64,000 nucleotides of DNA from Desulfovibrio sp. JC010 (lineage in GTDB: Bacteria > Desulfobacterota > Desulfovibrionia > Desulfovibrionales > Desulfovibrionaceae): contig NZ_VOIQ01000007.1 of the NCBI RefSeq assembly GCF_010470675.1, positions 117,188-181,187 of the forward strand, read 5' to 3'. The position numbers and the translations under genes were made by a program. Positions 1-8,767 of this stretch are shown one piece after another. Each line of letters opens with the position of its first letter. Positions within the stretch are counted from its first letter, which is position 1. Under the pieces are notes generated by a model. That model did no database searches and was not told the DNA's origin. It saw only the letters and a list, made by a program, of their open reading frames with translations.

Positions 1-336
1 AAGAAGCCATTCTGCAATTGGTTCAGGCATTCCGATATTATTGAAGTTTTCGACCTGCTCCTGAATGCGGCGCAGGAAGAAAACTTTACCACTGCCCCAA
101 TCCACACCTTCATAAAGGGCGACCCTGTAGCTGATTTCCTCATGGATGACTCTAAAAGTGTGTCGTCCAGTCTTTTCATGAACTTTGAGGACTTCCTTGT
201 GCAGGATTTCAATTTCCTTTTTGATGTCCTCTGTACAGGGAACGAGTTTTTGGCCGCAGGAATCGCAGCCTTTCATAAAAGCCTCCCCGCTTTCATGAAG
301 TATAAGATCTGTGAATGATGCACTTTTGAGTGTCAT
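1..336 (-). CDS. Unknown protein with CXXC motif, downstream of pilS (3' end outside window)
   Basis: An open frame starts at the ATG at 336-334 and runs off the left edge, giving 112 visible residues. A GAGGGG ribosome site lies just upstream, 12 bp after the pilS stop, so it is probably the next gene of the pilus operon. The N-terminal part has a CDSC pair (about residues 24-27) and another Cys near residue 34, which may bind metal. The remainder is a charged, probably helical segment (EIEILHKEVLKVHEKT). I do not recognise a family. A second Met at residue 21 is an alternative start. Confidence 0.6.
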   Translation of the reverse strand, partial: MTLKSASFTDLILHESGEAFMKGCDSCGQKLVPCTEDIKKEIEILHKEVLKVHEKTGRHTFRVIHEEISYRVALYEGVDWGSGKVFFLRRIQEQVENFNNIGMPEPIAEWLL

Positions 337-348
337 GTGACCCCTCTA

Positions 349-831
349 CTAGTTGGAGTAATCGGAGGTGAAAGCAATGGTGTTGCTGTCTTGGAGTTGC
401 CCGGTAATGGCTGCAACCATTCCGCTGCCTTGAGTTATTTCAACTCCATTTACTGAAAGGCTTTTCCATGATTCAAAAGTGGCCAGCTTTACGCAGGCAT
501 ATTCTGGAATTTCGTTTGAAGTAATTATGTAGGTGCTGGGATCGGTTCCTGTTTCAACGGTAACTGCACCATCCCATACGTTGCGCACTTCACCGTTCCC
601 TTTGACCATTGATGTTGGAACGATTTTGTTTTTGACGGCAATATTGGTGGTGAGTCCTGTAAAATCCGGTTCGCCTTTGTAGAGATTTTTAACTTCAAGC
701 TTAAAGGTAGAAATGTTCTGTTGCGCAGTCGTGATCATCTCGTTTTCCCTTCCAGACTTGATCCTGAGTGCTGTTGTTCCAAGAAGTACTGCGATGATAA
801 CCAGAACGCCTGTGAGTTCGAGTAAGTTCAT
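349..831 (-). CDS. pilS: Type IV pilin-like major subunit, PilS type
   Basis: 160 residues. The N-terminus MNLLELTGVLVIIAVLLGTT is the hydrophobic pilin helix with the conserved Glu at position 5, followed by a polar C-terminal domain with few cysteines. As last gene of a pilL-N-O-P-Q-R-S series it fits the major subunit of an IncI-type thin pilus. It starts 11 bp after pilR behind a good GGAG site. The frame begins at what would normally be the mature Met1: no leader peptide and no Gly at -1 are encoded, and no in-frame ATG, GTG or TTG lies close upstream. It is therefore either a leaderless pilin or a gene whose leader was lost. Fold and position support the call; whether it can be processed is unclear. 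Confidence 0.75.
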   Translation of the reverse strand: MNLLELTGVLVIIAVLLGTTALRIKSGRENEMITTAQQNISTFKLEVKNLYKGEPDFTGLTTNIAVKNKIVPTSMVKGNGEVRNVWDGAVTVETGTDPSTYIITSNEIPEYACVKLATFESWKSLSVNGVEITQGSGMVAAITGQLQDSNTIAFTSDYSN

Positions 832-842
832 TTTTTTATCTC

Positions 843-1949
843 CTAGTAGGCCATGTTCAGGCCGGATTGTTGTTGAATGTCGGACATTGCCAGAACAATG
901 TTGGACACCAGATAAGCTATTGTGATGATGCAGCCGTAATTGATAATTTTGGCTTGCGTCTGTACCTTTTCAACCCCTTCTGCCAGCATTTCTTCAGCTA
1001 TGAGATAGAGCTGGCTGTGGAAATTGCTGAGTCTTGAGTAAATACGCAGGTCCTCGATGATTTCTTTGGTTGGGAACTGGTATCCGGAGTCGTCCAGAGC
1101 CGGACCTAATTTTTTACCTTTGGTAAGTTGAGCTAGGACTGACTGGAGTCGTTCTCTGAGCCACGGACCTGTGTCTGGAATAGCCAGCATTTTTTCTATT
1201 GCGGTAGAAAGCTGGATTCCTGATTTCATGAGAATGGCGAGAGTAAACAGCCAAAGGCTGCCGATGATCAGTCGGTAGAATGACCATGGCGGAATGGAGT
1301 CAAAGCGGACGCGGATATTCCCGGTCCAGATTTTGATGGTGGCTAAGGAGAGCAGGCCCGAAAGTATGATTACGGCAAAAAGAATCGTTCCTGCGGTGGA
1401 ATCAATAAAGCAGGAGACCCGATAAAGAAGTTTTGCTCCGTCACTCCAGTTTTCCGGGTTGGATATCTGGATATAATTGGGCATGGCATATCTTGAGAAT
1501 ACAATCAGCAAAGTGATGAGTGCGCTGATCAGTAATGCAGGATAGGCTAAAGCCTTACGCATGGAGCCGATAATCTTCATTCTTGCCTGAATCAGCTGCA
1601 CTGCAAGATCAAGCGATTCGTACAGTTTACCGGATGTAATCCCACTATCGATGAGCATTACTTCTTCGGCAGGGATGAAACCCTGCATGGCTTGATGGAG
1701 TTTACTTCCGCCATCCAGACGGCTGGATATTTCTGCCAGAACAAGAGACAGTGGGCTTCGTTGCTTGGCGTATCTTTCCTGAAGTTCAGCAACGCTTTCT
1801 GCCACGATGACACCATGCCGGGTCAGTGCTGCCAGTTTTCTGTAGAACCTGATTCGCACAGGAGCATTGAAGAAGAGCTTGGCAAGTATTCTATTCAGAT
1901 CAGGACGCTGCATTCGGCCTCTCCACGATTTTAGAACCTGCCATTTCAT
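843..1949 (-). CDS. pilR: Thin pilus inner-membrane platform protein PilR (GspF family)
   Basis: 368 residues with two GspF-type repeats. Hydrophobic segments lie near residues 140-160, 190-210, 230-250 and 335-355, the usual layout of the type II secretion/type IV pilus platform protein that couples the cytoplasmic ATPase to the growing pilus. It overlaps the 3' end of pilQ by 50 bp if the first Met is used. The second Met (residue 13, position 1913) reduces the overlap to 14 bp and is a plausible true start. Position between the ATPase and pilin genes matches pilR of IncI plasmids such as R64. Confidence 0.85.
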   Translation of the reverse strand: MKWQVLKSWRGRMQRPDLNRILAKLFFNAPVRIRFYRKLAALTRHGVIVAESVAELQERYAKQRSPLSLVLAEISSRLDGGSKLHQAMQGFIPAEEVMLIDSGITSGKLYESLDLAVQLIQARMKIIGSMRKALAYPALLISALITLLIVFSRYAMPNYIQISNPENWSDGAKLLYRVSCFIDSTAGTILFAVIILSGLLSLATIKIWTGNIRVRFDSIPPWSFYRLIIGSLWLFTLAILMKSGIQLSTAIEKMLAIPDTGPWLRERLQSVLAQLTKGKKLGPALDDSGYQFPTKEIIEDLRIYSRLSNFHSQLYLIAEEMLAEGVEKVQTQAKIINYGCIITIAYLVSNIVLAMSDIQQQSGLNMAY

Positions 1950-3513
1950 CGAAGCCGGTTGCGGAAATACCCTTGCTGAAATCGTCAGAGACTTTGGCGT
2001 AGTTCAGCGGTACGCCCAGTCGTTTTTCGGTCAGGTAAGGATCAATGATTCCTTCTTCAATGAGCCTGATGGCGTGGCTGACAAACGTTTCTCCGTTTTG
2101 TTCATTACGCCAGTGTTTGTATGCACCTGCCATGTTTCCGGCTCGGATGTTCCGCAGAATTACATGATCTGTGGCCACAATCTCAGAGGCCACGGTCTGA
2201 CCGATGATTCCTATGCCGCGGCAGTGTTCACATCCTTCTCCCCGGACATGAACGTTTTTCTCATGCAGCTTGTCTACAGCCTTAAACAAACGACTCAGCA
2301 CCGGTTCAGGGAGATGCTTACGGCGCAGCTCGTTGTCTGCAGGAAGTTTTGAAATTTCTTTAATAGGCTGTTTGCAGTGAGGGCAGAGTACCGGGACGAG
2401 CCGCTGGTGATGCAGGCCGGAAAGAACGGTATGGTCACAGAGGTATTCAAGCGGGTCCGGATAGTTTGCAGCACGCAGCAGGGAAACCATTCTCTGAATG
2501 ATCCCGAAGGCAGAGTTTGCATGGACGGTGGTCCATACTCCGTGTCCGGTCTGGGCAGCATCAAGGGCGGCGGAGGCAGCTTCCGGGTAACGAATCTCAC
2601 CGATCATGATGATGTCGGGGTCGCAGCGCATTAATCCGGCTATTGCTCCGCTGTATTCTTCGCCTCGTGTTTCTTTGGAGCTGGTTCTGATCCTGATCTG
2701 CTTCACTCGTTCAAGAGGGTATTCAACAGGATCTTCAGCAGAGAAAAAGTTCTTTTCGGGGTTGTCCTTAGCCATACTTTCCATAATGTGCTTGAGGAAA
2801 GTAGACTTACCCGCACCGGTCGGACCTGAAAGAAGCACCAAGCCGGAACGCTGGGTCAGGAACTGAATGCGGCGCATGTGCCTTTCAGAATATCCGAGTG
2901 TGGCAAGCCTTTCTTCAAGGCTGCCCTGTGCTGTTGTGCGATCGTAAAGTAAACGTAGAGCCATTTCTGTGCCGGTTCCGTTCTCGGCCATGGCTTCTTC
3001 AAGAGGTTCGGTATGGACACGGATGGAATGGACATCACTGGGCAGGAACTTGCGGTCTGAAATTCTGGCATCCTGACTTTCGGTTGCAACGAATGTTGAG
3101 TCCCCTTGGTTTGACATCGTCTGATAGATGGCAACGATGATTTTTCTGCCGGTTTCACCCATTAATTGTTTGTAATCCTGAACCATTCCGAGTTTGCGAA
3201 ATGATATGGAGGTGAACGGACCATGATCCGTGATGTGGATGTCCGAGGCTCCTTGCTCGTATGCGTCTGCGATTATCTGGACAGCAAGTTCTTGAATATC
3301 ACTGCTTGTTTCTGCCTTTGTGAAATGTTCCTTGCGCAGTTTCTGGAATTCTTCAGCTTTTTTCCTTTCGGTTTCAGTAAAACCTTTACGTGCAGCGTAA
3401 CTCAGGAATGACATCAGGGTTGCGTCATTCTCCACCTCAGCCGAGATAATGATTTTGCCGTCCAGAAACAGGATGCGTTCCTGAAGGCTTGTGGGAATTT
3501 CAGTTTCAGTCAT
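1900..3513 (-). CDS. pilQ: Thin pilus assembly ATPase PilQ (GspE/VirB11 superfamily)
   Basis: About 537 residues. Walker A GPTGAGKST lies near residue 231, Asp box EDPVEYP near 261, Walker B DPDIIMIGEI near 300 and His box TGHGVWTTVHA near 323. A tetracysteine zinc motif follows (CPHC near 378, CEHC near 429), typical of secretion and pilus ATPases. It powers pilus polymerisation at the inner membrane with PilR. I chose the second of two adjacent ATGs because the AAGGAG ribosome site, which overlaps the pilP stop, is 6 bp from it and only 3 bp from the first. Translational coupling to pilP is likely. Confidence 0.92.
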   Translation of the reverse strand: MTETEIPTSLQERILFLDGKIIISAEVENDATLMSFLSYAARKGFTETERKKAEEFQKLRKEHFTKAETSSDIQELAVQIIADAYEQGASDIHITDHGPFTSISFRKLGMVQDYKQLMGETGRKIIVAIYQTMSNQGDSTFVATESQDARISDRKFLPSDVHSIRVHTEPLEEAMAENGTGTEMALRLLYDRTTAQGSLEERLATLGYSERHMRRIQFLTQRSGLVLLSGPTGAGKSTFLKHIMESMAKDNPEKNFFSAEDPVEYPLERVKQIRIRTSSKETRGEEYSGAIAGLMRCDPDIIMIGEIRYPEAASAALDAAQTGHGVWTTVHANSAFGIIQRMVSLLRAANYPDPLEYLCDHTVLSGLHHQRLVPVLCPHCKQPIKEISKLPADNELRRKHLPEPVLSRLFKAVDKLHEKNVHVRGEGCEHCRGIGIIGQTVASEIVATDHVILRNIRAGNMAGAYKHWRNEQNGETFVSHAIRLIEEGIIDPYLTEKRLGVPLNYAKVSDDFSKGISATGFDEMAGSKIVERPNAAS

Positions 3514-3516
3514 CAT

Positions 3517-4278
3517 TTACTCCTTGAATTTCAAGGCAACGTTCTTGCCGTTTGTGCGGACCAGAACTTTATTGGGGGTTATGGATACGACTTTACCGGG
3601 ACCGGCTGTGTTGCCGACCCGCACAGTCTCGATACCTGCGGAACTGGAAAGGGTAGCGGAAAGCCTGCCGTCCACACCTTGGATGGAAACGACCTTGGGC
3701 CATGCCGGGCAGCGTTTCTTTTTCGGTTTAGCTTCCTGTTTTTTGGGGGTGATGAGTGCCGGGTCCGGAATGGACAGCTCAAGCAATTCTTTTTCTTTTT
3801 TGGCAAGCTTTACCTGCAGGTTTCGGTATTCAATCAGGTTGCGCAGATGGTTCGCATCACCAAGGCTTACTGCTGGGCGTGCGAAGGTTGAGGAATGTTG
3901 CGCCACCTGTTCGGTTGCTTCTGGGGCGGTTGTTTGTGCCGGGGTAGCAGTCGCGTTTTCAGCTGAAGCCGGAGCTTCCGGCTTTTGATCTTTATCTGTG
4001 CTGTTTGAGTCGGTCATGAACGCAGTTATGGACGTACCGTTTGCTACGTTTGAATTAGCGGTAGTATTTGTTGCGTTGGCCTGTGCTATGGGCGCGGTCG
4101 CATTGACTGAGCTGGTCGCGTTACCTGTGTCCACATCGATCAGGAGTTCTCCTGCAGGATTCAGGTCGGCCAAGTCTTCTGCGAAAGCGGGGACGACAAA
4201 GAAGAGCGTCCCTAACAGAAAGGTCAGGACGATAAGTCCCAACATTATGATCAGAATTGTCTGGCTAGTAGACCGCAT
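3517..4278 (-). CDS. pilP: Thin pilus assembly protein PilP
   Basis: 253 residues. Residues 1-33 form a signal or signal-anchor sequence ending in VVPAFA. A low-complexity Ala/Asn/Thr-rich region (about 40-125) follows, then a basic linker with PKKKR, and a compact C-terminal domain (about 185-253) with the repeated beta-strand pattern of PilP (…VSIQGVDGRLSA…). PilP is a periplasmic inner-membrane component thought to link the platform to the secretin. It overlaps the end of pilO by 14 bp and has a strong GGAGGG ribosome site. Assignment rests on gene order as much as sequence, because PilP proteins diverge strongly. Confidence 0.75.
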   Translation of the reverse strand: MRSTSQTILIIMLGLIVLTFLLGTLFFVVPAFAEDLADLNPAGELLIDVDTGNATSSVNATAPIAQANATNTTANSNVANGTSITAFMTDSNSTDKDQKPEAPASAENATATPAQTTAPEATEQVAQHSSTFARPAVSLGDANHLRNLIEYRNLQVKLAKKEKELLELSIPDPALITPKKQEAKPKKKRCPAWPKVVSIQGVDGRLSATLSSSAGIETVRVGNTAGPGKVVSITPNKVLVRTNGKNVALKFKE

Positions 4279-5518
4279 AAATCTGGCCCTCCAAGGTGCA
4301 TTGGTTGTTGGTGAAGTCGATCTTTGAAAGGACCAGACAGGGGATGGAGTCCATTGCTGTGAAAAGCGCGTCCTCGATCGTTACCCCGACCGGGAGAGCG
4401 GAAAGTTTCCACTCTCCCTTGACCCACGGAGCTGTGACGGCAACGGTTTTTTGGAGGATCTTGTTATCCAGCTTTTTGGTCACCGGAGCCTGCCAAGTGA
4501 GGTTCAGCTTGGCTCCGATATTGCGGGTCAATTCATAGAGTCGGGCTGTGGCAACGTCCTTTTTGATGAGGGCTTGTGCAGGGCGTTTTTCAGCTTCGGG
4601 GTAATCAATGGTCAGGTCAGCCAGCTCAGGCTTTGCACCAAGGCTGGAATTGATTTTCTCAACGGTCGGGCGGTTGGTGAAATCTGCACCTTCCTGATGC
4701 AGCCACGCCATGTAGATTCCGTCCGCATCACGGATAATGGAATTGAGCTTCCAGCCGAGGGTGTACGGCTCGGAATCACGTACGGCACGCAGGAATTCAT
4801 GGGCAAATGCTGACGGCAGGGGAGCTTCCTTCCAAGCCATGGCAAATATTTTCTCCGGATCTTTTGTGACGGTTTCCTGTTTCTGGAGTTCCTTCTGGCG
4901 TGCTTTTTGGGCGATCCTGCGTTGTTCGGCTTCACGCAGATCCTGCTGGTGAGCATCCCACATGTACCAGCCTGCGCAGGCCGTAATGAGTATGGCCGCG
5001 CCAAGGATAAACTTCAGGTTGGAGTGTTCCGGATAGAGCGGCTGTACTCGTTCAGTAGCTTTGAGCAGCCCTTCAAAGTGGGACAGGGATTCATCCACTG
5101 TCTCGCAGCGGTATTCGTTGTCCTTGTCCCAACTGGACATGGACTTCAGGCGGGCCAAGTGGGCTTCGGCTTCTATTTTAGAAGTGAAGTATTGGTCTCC
5201 ATCAGCAACAATCATTTTCTTGCTGACCGCGCAGACCCACCAGAGATCTTCCGCAAAGCAGAATATTCCGATCCATGTGTCAGGGGATCTCTCAACCAAT
5301 GCACAGGCCAGAGAGGGCAAGCGTTTTACTTTCCTACTCTCGCAAGTTCCGAGACCGAACTGTTGCTTGCGGGGAACAATGCAATTGTATTTGCTGTCCT
5401 TGAAATCTTCGGCAACTGCGCGTGCTTTTTCGAAAAGCACTTTTCGTCCCTTGCCTTCGAGGAGCTGCCACCAGAAACCGATGACGTATTCTTTCTTTTT
5501 GATTTTGATACTGCGCAT
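4265..5518 (-). CDS. pilO: Thin pilus accessory protein PilO
   Basis: 417 residues. A cytoplasmic N-terminal domain of about 165 residues is rich in Trp and Cys. One membrane helix follows (about 169-187, LKFILGAAILITACAGWYMW), then an acidic/basic coiled segment (about 190-215) and a periplasmic domain. This single-pass bitopic layout and the length match PilO of IncI pili, which bridges cytoplasmic and periplasmic parts of the apparatus. It starts 2 bp after pilN and ends inside the start of pilP, consistent with one operon. Confidence 0.75.
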   Translation of the reverse strand: MRSIKIKKKEYVIGFWWQLLEGKGRKVLFEKARAVAEDFKDSKYNCIVPRKQQFGLGTCESRKVKRLPSLACALVERSPDTWIGIFCFAEDLWWVCAVSKKMIVADGDQYFTSKIEAEAHLARLKSMSSWDKDNEYRCETVDESLSHFEGLLKATERVQPLYPEHSNLKFILGAAILITACAGWYMWDAHQQDLREAEQRRIAQKARQKELQKQETVTKDPEKIFAMAWKEAPLPSAFAHEFLRAVRDSEPYTLGWKLNSIIRDADGIYMAWLHQEGADFTNRPTVEKINSSLGAKPELADLTIDYPEAEKRPAQALIKKDVATARLYELTRNIGAKLNLTWQAPVTKKLDNKILQKTVAVTAPWVKGEWKLSALPVGVTIEDALFTAMDSIPCLVLSKIDFTNNQCTLEGQIYAVY

Positions 5519-5520
5519 GA

Positions 5521-7020
5521 CTAGACCCCGGCACTTTCCATCTCAATGGTGATGATGATCAGGGATTTGCCATATTTCTGACTGTGTCCGCCTGCGCTGA
5601 TTCCAATTCCCTTGGACTGCTGGTCGGTTTCCTGCTCGAATCCGGCAAGGACCAGAGTCTGGCCGCATTTCATTTTGACCCGCTGGCTGAAGCTGCGGGT
5701 GGAAACCTGCGGCAGCTGGATAGTCAAATCCCCGGAAGTGAATTCTTCCATGGAATCAAGAGAGGAAAGGGTGATGTTGTACTGCAGGATGGCTTTGCGA
5801 TTGTTCATGATGTGCGGGATCACAGTCATGGAAAAGCCGGTGGAAACTTCACCGGGTGTCAGCTCGGAGGTCTGCATGGAGTTTTCCGTGGTGGTGGAAC
5901 TGATCCCGGCAAGATAGGTGTCGCGCTTAACTACCTGAACGGGCAGGGCTTGATTGTTCATGACGATACCTGAACCGGAAGTAAGCAGAGTGGTGCGACC
6001 GCGCTGCTTCAGGGCGCGAAGCATGAGCTTGGTGTCTTTCCAGTCACCATCCAGAATGGCGGCGGTAAGTGTTCCGGCTCCGGAAATGGTGCTGTAAGGC
6101 TGGCCGCCGAGGATGCTGAAGCTGGATTGTCCGGCCTTAAGTAAGGTTTCAATGTCAAAGCCGACATCGGCATTGCGGGACATTTCCAAGGCCCAGACTT
6201 TTACGGCCAGAGCCACCTGCCTGCCCATCTTGGTGTTCAGGGATTTGATATACCTGCCGACCCTGTGCAGGACTGTGGCCGTGTCGGTAACAGTGACCAT
6301 TCCGGCGGCTTCGTTGACCACAACTCTGCCGTCTTTGGAAAGCATGGCCTCAATGGCTTTTTCGGTGTCCTTCCAGACATTGCCTTCAAATTTTGCTTTG
6401 TTGGTCTGCGAGGTCTGGCTGACGCTATCTGAAGTCTTGGTGGTTTGGCCCACTCCATCCATGCCGCTGGAATCACCGGAATTGCCGGAAGTCTGGGATT
6501 TATTTGTGATAGTCGATTCGTATTTGATGCTGCCCGGAGCAACTGCAAGGTTGAAAGATTTGGTTTGCAAACGGGCAATTTCAACCTTGCCGCTTTGCTG
6601 GTCATATTCCCAGCCCATGCCGAAGTATTCACACATGGTGTTCAGCAGATTGGAGAGCTTGCCATCATAGTTGATGCGCATGCGCTTCTGTTTTTCTTTG
6701 CCGGTATGTTCAGCTGCTTCTACTTCGATATGCAGCGGCACAAGTTCGCTGACCCACTTGGCGATCTGGGAAGCAGTACCGATCCTGTTGGTCAAGGTTA
6801 CGCGCCGGTTAAAGATTGAGGGCAGCCTGTTATCGTCCAGCTCCACCGCAATGGCTCCGAGATAGGGAGCATGGACAATGGAAACAGTCTTCTTGCTGCT
6901 GGCCGATCTCATGGAAGCCGCGCGGCTTTTCACTGATCGTTCCTGCTGTGAAGGCTGGAGCGGTGCGCAGCTGCAAAGGGTAAAAGAAAAAATGAGTATG
7001 AGTAGCAAAGTGCGTTTCAT
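5521..7020 (-). CDS. pilN: Outer-membrane secretin lipoprotein PilN
   Basis: 499 residues. The lipoprotein signal ends at LCSC (acylated Cys 18). An N-terminal domain is followed by a Ser/Thr/Gly-rich linker (about 170-205) and a C-terminal secretin domain (about 255-499) with the late conserved stretch KMKCGQTLVLAGFEQ. It forms the outer-membrane channel through which the pilus leaves. Length and lipoprotein nature match PilN of R64 and BfpB/TcpC-type secretins. It is separated by 2 bp from genes on both sides. Confidence 0.9.
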   Translation of the reverse strand: MKRTLLLILIFSFTLCSCAPLQPSQQERSVKSRAASMRSASSKKTVSIVHAPYLGAIAVELDDNRLPSIFNRRVTLTNRIGTASQIAKWVSELVPLHIEVEAAEHTGKEKQKRMRINYDGKLSNLLNTMCEYFGMGWEYDQQSGKVEIARLQTKSFNLAVAPGSIKYESTITNKSQTSGNSGDSSGMDGVGQTTKTSDSVSQTSQTNKAKFEGNVWKDTEKAIEAMLSKDGRVVVNEAAGMVTVTDTATVLHRVGRYIKSLNTKMGRQVALAVKVWALEMSRNADVGFDIETLLKAGQSSFSILGGQPYSTISGAGTLTAAILDGDWKDTKLMLRALKQRGRTTLLTSGSGIVMNNQALPVQVVKRDTYLAGISSTTTENSMQTSELTPGEVSTGFSMTVIPHIMNNRKAILQYNITLSSLDSMEEFTSGDLTIQLPQVSTRSFSQRVKMKCGQTLVLAGFEQETDQQSKGIGISAGGHSQKYGKSLIIITIEMESAGV

Positions 7021-7022
7021 GC

Positions 7023-7751
7023 TTAATCCTCGCTGACGACAATGTTTTTATTGGCTTGATAGATGGTCACGCGCAGGGAGTTCCCGTTGGCGTGCATCCG
7101 GGAGAAGAGGCGTTTTACAGCCCGTGGAAATGTGTCCCTGAAGGTTGCATGGGACTGCATTTCAAAGTCGTGGTTGGCCTTCCAGACCAATGTGTATTCA
7201 GCGCGACCGGCCCAGCGTTTGAGCTGGTCACGCAGACCGCCGGGAACGATGGACCAGTTCTCATTGAGGGGAGATTCAACCTGTTCGGCATCACCGCCCA
7301 CGAACTCAAAGAAGGCCGGGGTCTGGGTCAGCAGGCCGGATTTTTCAAAGCCTTCAAAGGTCAGGTTGTAGACCTGCCCGAAAGACCAGCCATCCGAAGA
7401 TCCGAGATAGAGGTAATAGAGGGTGGAATTGGTGAAGGAATCGAAGACCATGTTCATATTCAAGACGTTGGGATCAGTGGTCTTGGGGCTGAACTGAAAT
7501 CCCTGTTCGCGCAGGTTGGCTTCGAATTTCCAGCCGCAGGGATTGTCCGAGACAGTCAGGTGAATAACGGTGCGGCCCGGAGGATAGTGGGCGGCAACTT
7601 TGAGTGCGGCTTCCTCCACGATGGAATCAACTTCGTGTTCCTCGTACATAGGTGTTGCCTGCTCAACCACTTCGACCTGTTTGATCATGGAACGCCAAGC
7701 ATTGCAGCCGGTGGGGAAGAGCAGGAGGATGATCAGAATCAGGATTCTCAT
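7023..7751 (-). CDS. pilL: Pilus lipoprotein PilL with TcpQ-type C-terminal domain
   Basis: 242 residues. The lipobox is FPTGC (Cys 16). The C-terminal third has the TcpQ pattern: YTLVWKANHDFEMQSHATFR, then an AV-x-x-L stretch, then NGNSLRVTIYQANKNIVV. TcpQ-type lipoproteins help localise and stabilise the pilus secretin, here PilN directly downstream. It overlaps trbG by 4 bp (ATGA), so the mating-apparatus and thin-pilus genes are joined in one transcript. Family recognition rests on the C-terminal motif; the N-terminal region is not recognised. Confidence 0.75.
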   Translation of the reverse strand: MRILILIILLLFPTGCNAWRSMIKQVEVVEQATPMYEEHEVDSIVEEAALKVAAHYPPGRTVIHLTVSDNPCGWKFEANLREQGFQFSPKTTDPNVLNMNMVFDSFTNSTLYYLYLGSSDGWSFGQVYNLTFEGFEKSGLLTQTPAFFEFVGGDAEQVESPLNENWSIVPGGLRDQLKRWAGRAEYTLVWKANHDFEMQSHATFRDTFPRAVKRLFSRMHANGNSLRVTIYQANKNIVVSED

Positions 7752-8752
7752 TTGGTTACCTCCACCCGGGTAATCTCAACCTTGGCCTGATCCATTCCGG
7801 TTCCGGCCACGAGGATTGCTTTTTCAAAGATTTCATCAACGATCATGGCATTGCCTTTGACCCGGTAGTTGACGATCGCTTCCTGCCCTGCCTTTTCCAC
7901 CAGCAGCACCGGGATCTCGGTCTGGGTGGAAGTTCTCGGCAACTGAATGAAGGTCCGGATTCCGTCATTGTAGACGCGCATGGGCTTCCAGCTCGCATCA
8001 TCACCACTGATGGTGTAGCTGAAGTCCAAAGTGGAAAGATCCACGGTTTTTTGTTCAATCTGGGTGGTGTTCCAGATGTCCTTTTTCTGCTTCCGCTTCA
8101 GTCTGTCTTTGAAGATTTTCTGCTGGTCTTCCGGGTAGATGAAAGAAACGTATGGATTGTAATCCTTACGCCGTGAGACAAGCTTCAGGTGATAAACCCT
8201 GCGGTCAGTGGTGATGACGGCGGTGGTCACAAGTCCGGCGTCTAGCGGCTTGAGAATAATATGTGTGGATTCCCGGCCCGGTGTGCCGGATTGGCCAACT
8301 GTAACCAGCCAACGCGCAGTATCACCGACAATAACGTCATTGACGTTTTCACCGGGCTGCAGCTCAAGATCTGAAGCCATGAACGGTGAGCAGATGATTG
8401 TCGGCATGGTTGCCCCGAAGATGTAAACAACCTTGCCGTTCTCCAGCAGGATCGGGTTGATCTTGCGGTTGATCCATTCTTTGGAAAGCTTCAGAGCTTC
8501 CCATTCCTTGCTATTAAGACGAACGTTTGTTTTGGATATATAGTCCGGCTGCGCCAGCACAGAAGGCGAATAAGACGGAATTTTTGCCGCTTCAGCAGGT
8601 TTTTTGCTGCCTTTCGGTGGTGTTGGTTGTGCAAATACCTTGTTCAGCAATCCCATATCAGGATTTTGCTGTCCGGCTTGCTGCTGATTCGGCGCAGCCC
8701 AGCCGGAACAGGCGATCAGAACAAGGAATAACGTTAAAATGAGATGTTTCAT
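7748..8752 (-). CDS. trbG: Conjugative transfer protein TrbG (VirB9/CagX family)
   Basis: 334 residues with a signal peptide ending CSGWA-A. The central domain (about 105-215: ICSPFMASDLELQPGENVND… through RVYHLKLVSRR) and C-terminal domain (about 250-330: WKPMRVYNDGIRTFIQLP) are the two conserved parts of VirB9/TrbG. In type IV secretion this protein sits in the outer-membrane core complex with VirB7- and VirB10-like partners. It follows trbF by 15 bp. A VirB10/TrbI gene, which normally follows, is absent here and pilL takes its place. Confidence 0.93.
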   Translation of the reverse strand: MKHLILTLFLVLIACSGWAAPNQQQAGQQNPDMGLLNKVFAQPTPPKGSKKPAEAAKIPSYSPSVLAQPDYISKTNVRLNSKEWEALKLSKEWINRKINPILLENGKVVYIFGATMPTIICSPFMASDLELQPGENVNDVIVGDTARWLVTVGQSGTPGRESTHIILKPLDAGLVTTAVITTDRRVYHLKLVSRRKDYNPYVSFIYPEDQQKIFKDRLKRKQKKDIWNTTQIEQKTVDLSTLDFSYTISGDDASWKPMRVYNDGIRTFIQLPRTSTQTEIPVLLVEKAGQEAIVNYRVKGNAMIVDEIFEKAILVAGTGMDQAKVEITRVEVTK

Positions 8753-8767
8753 TTCTGCTCCTGTTTC

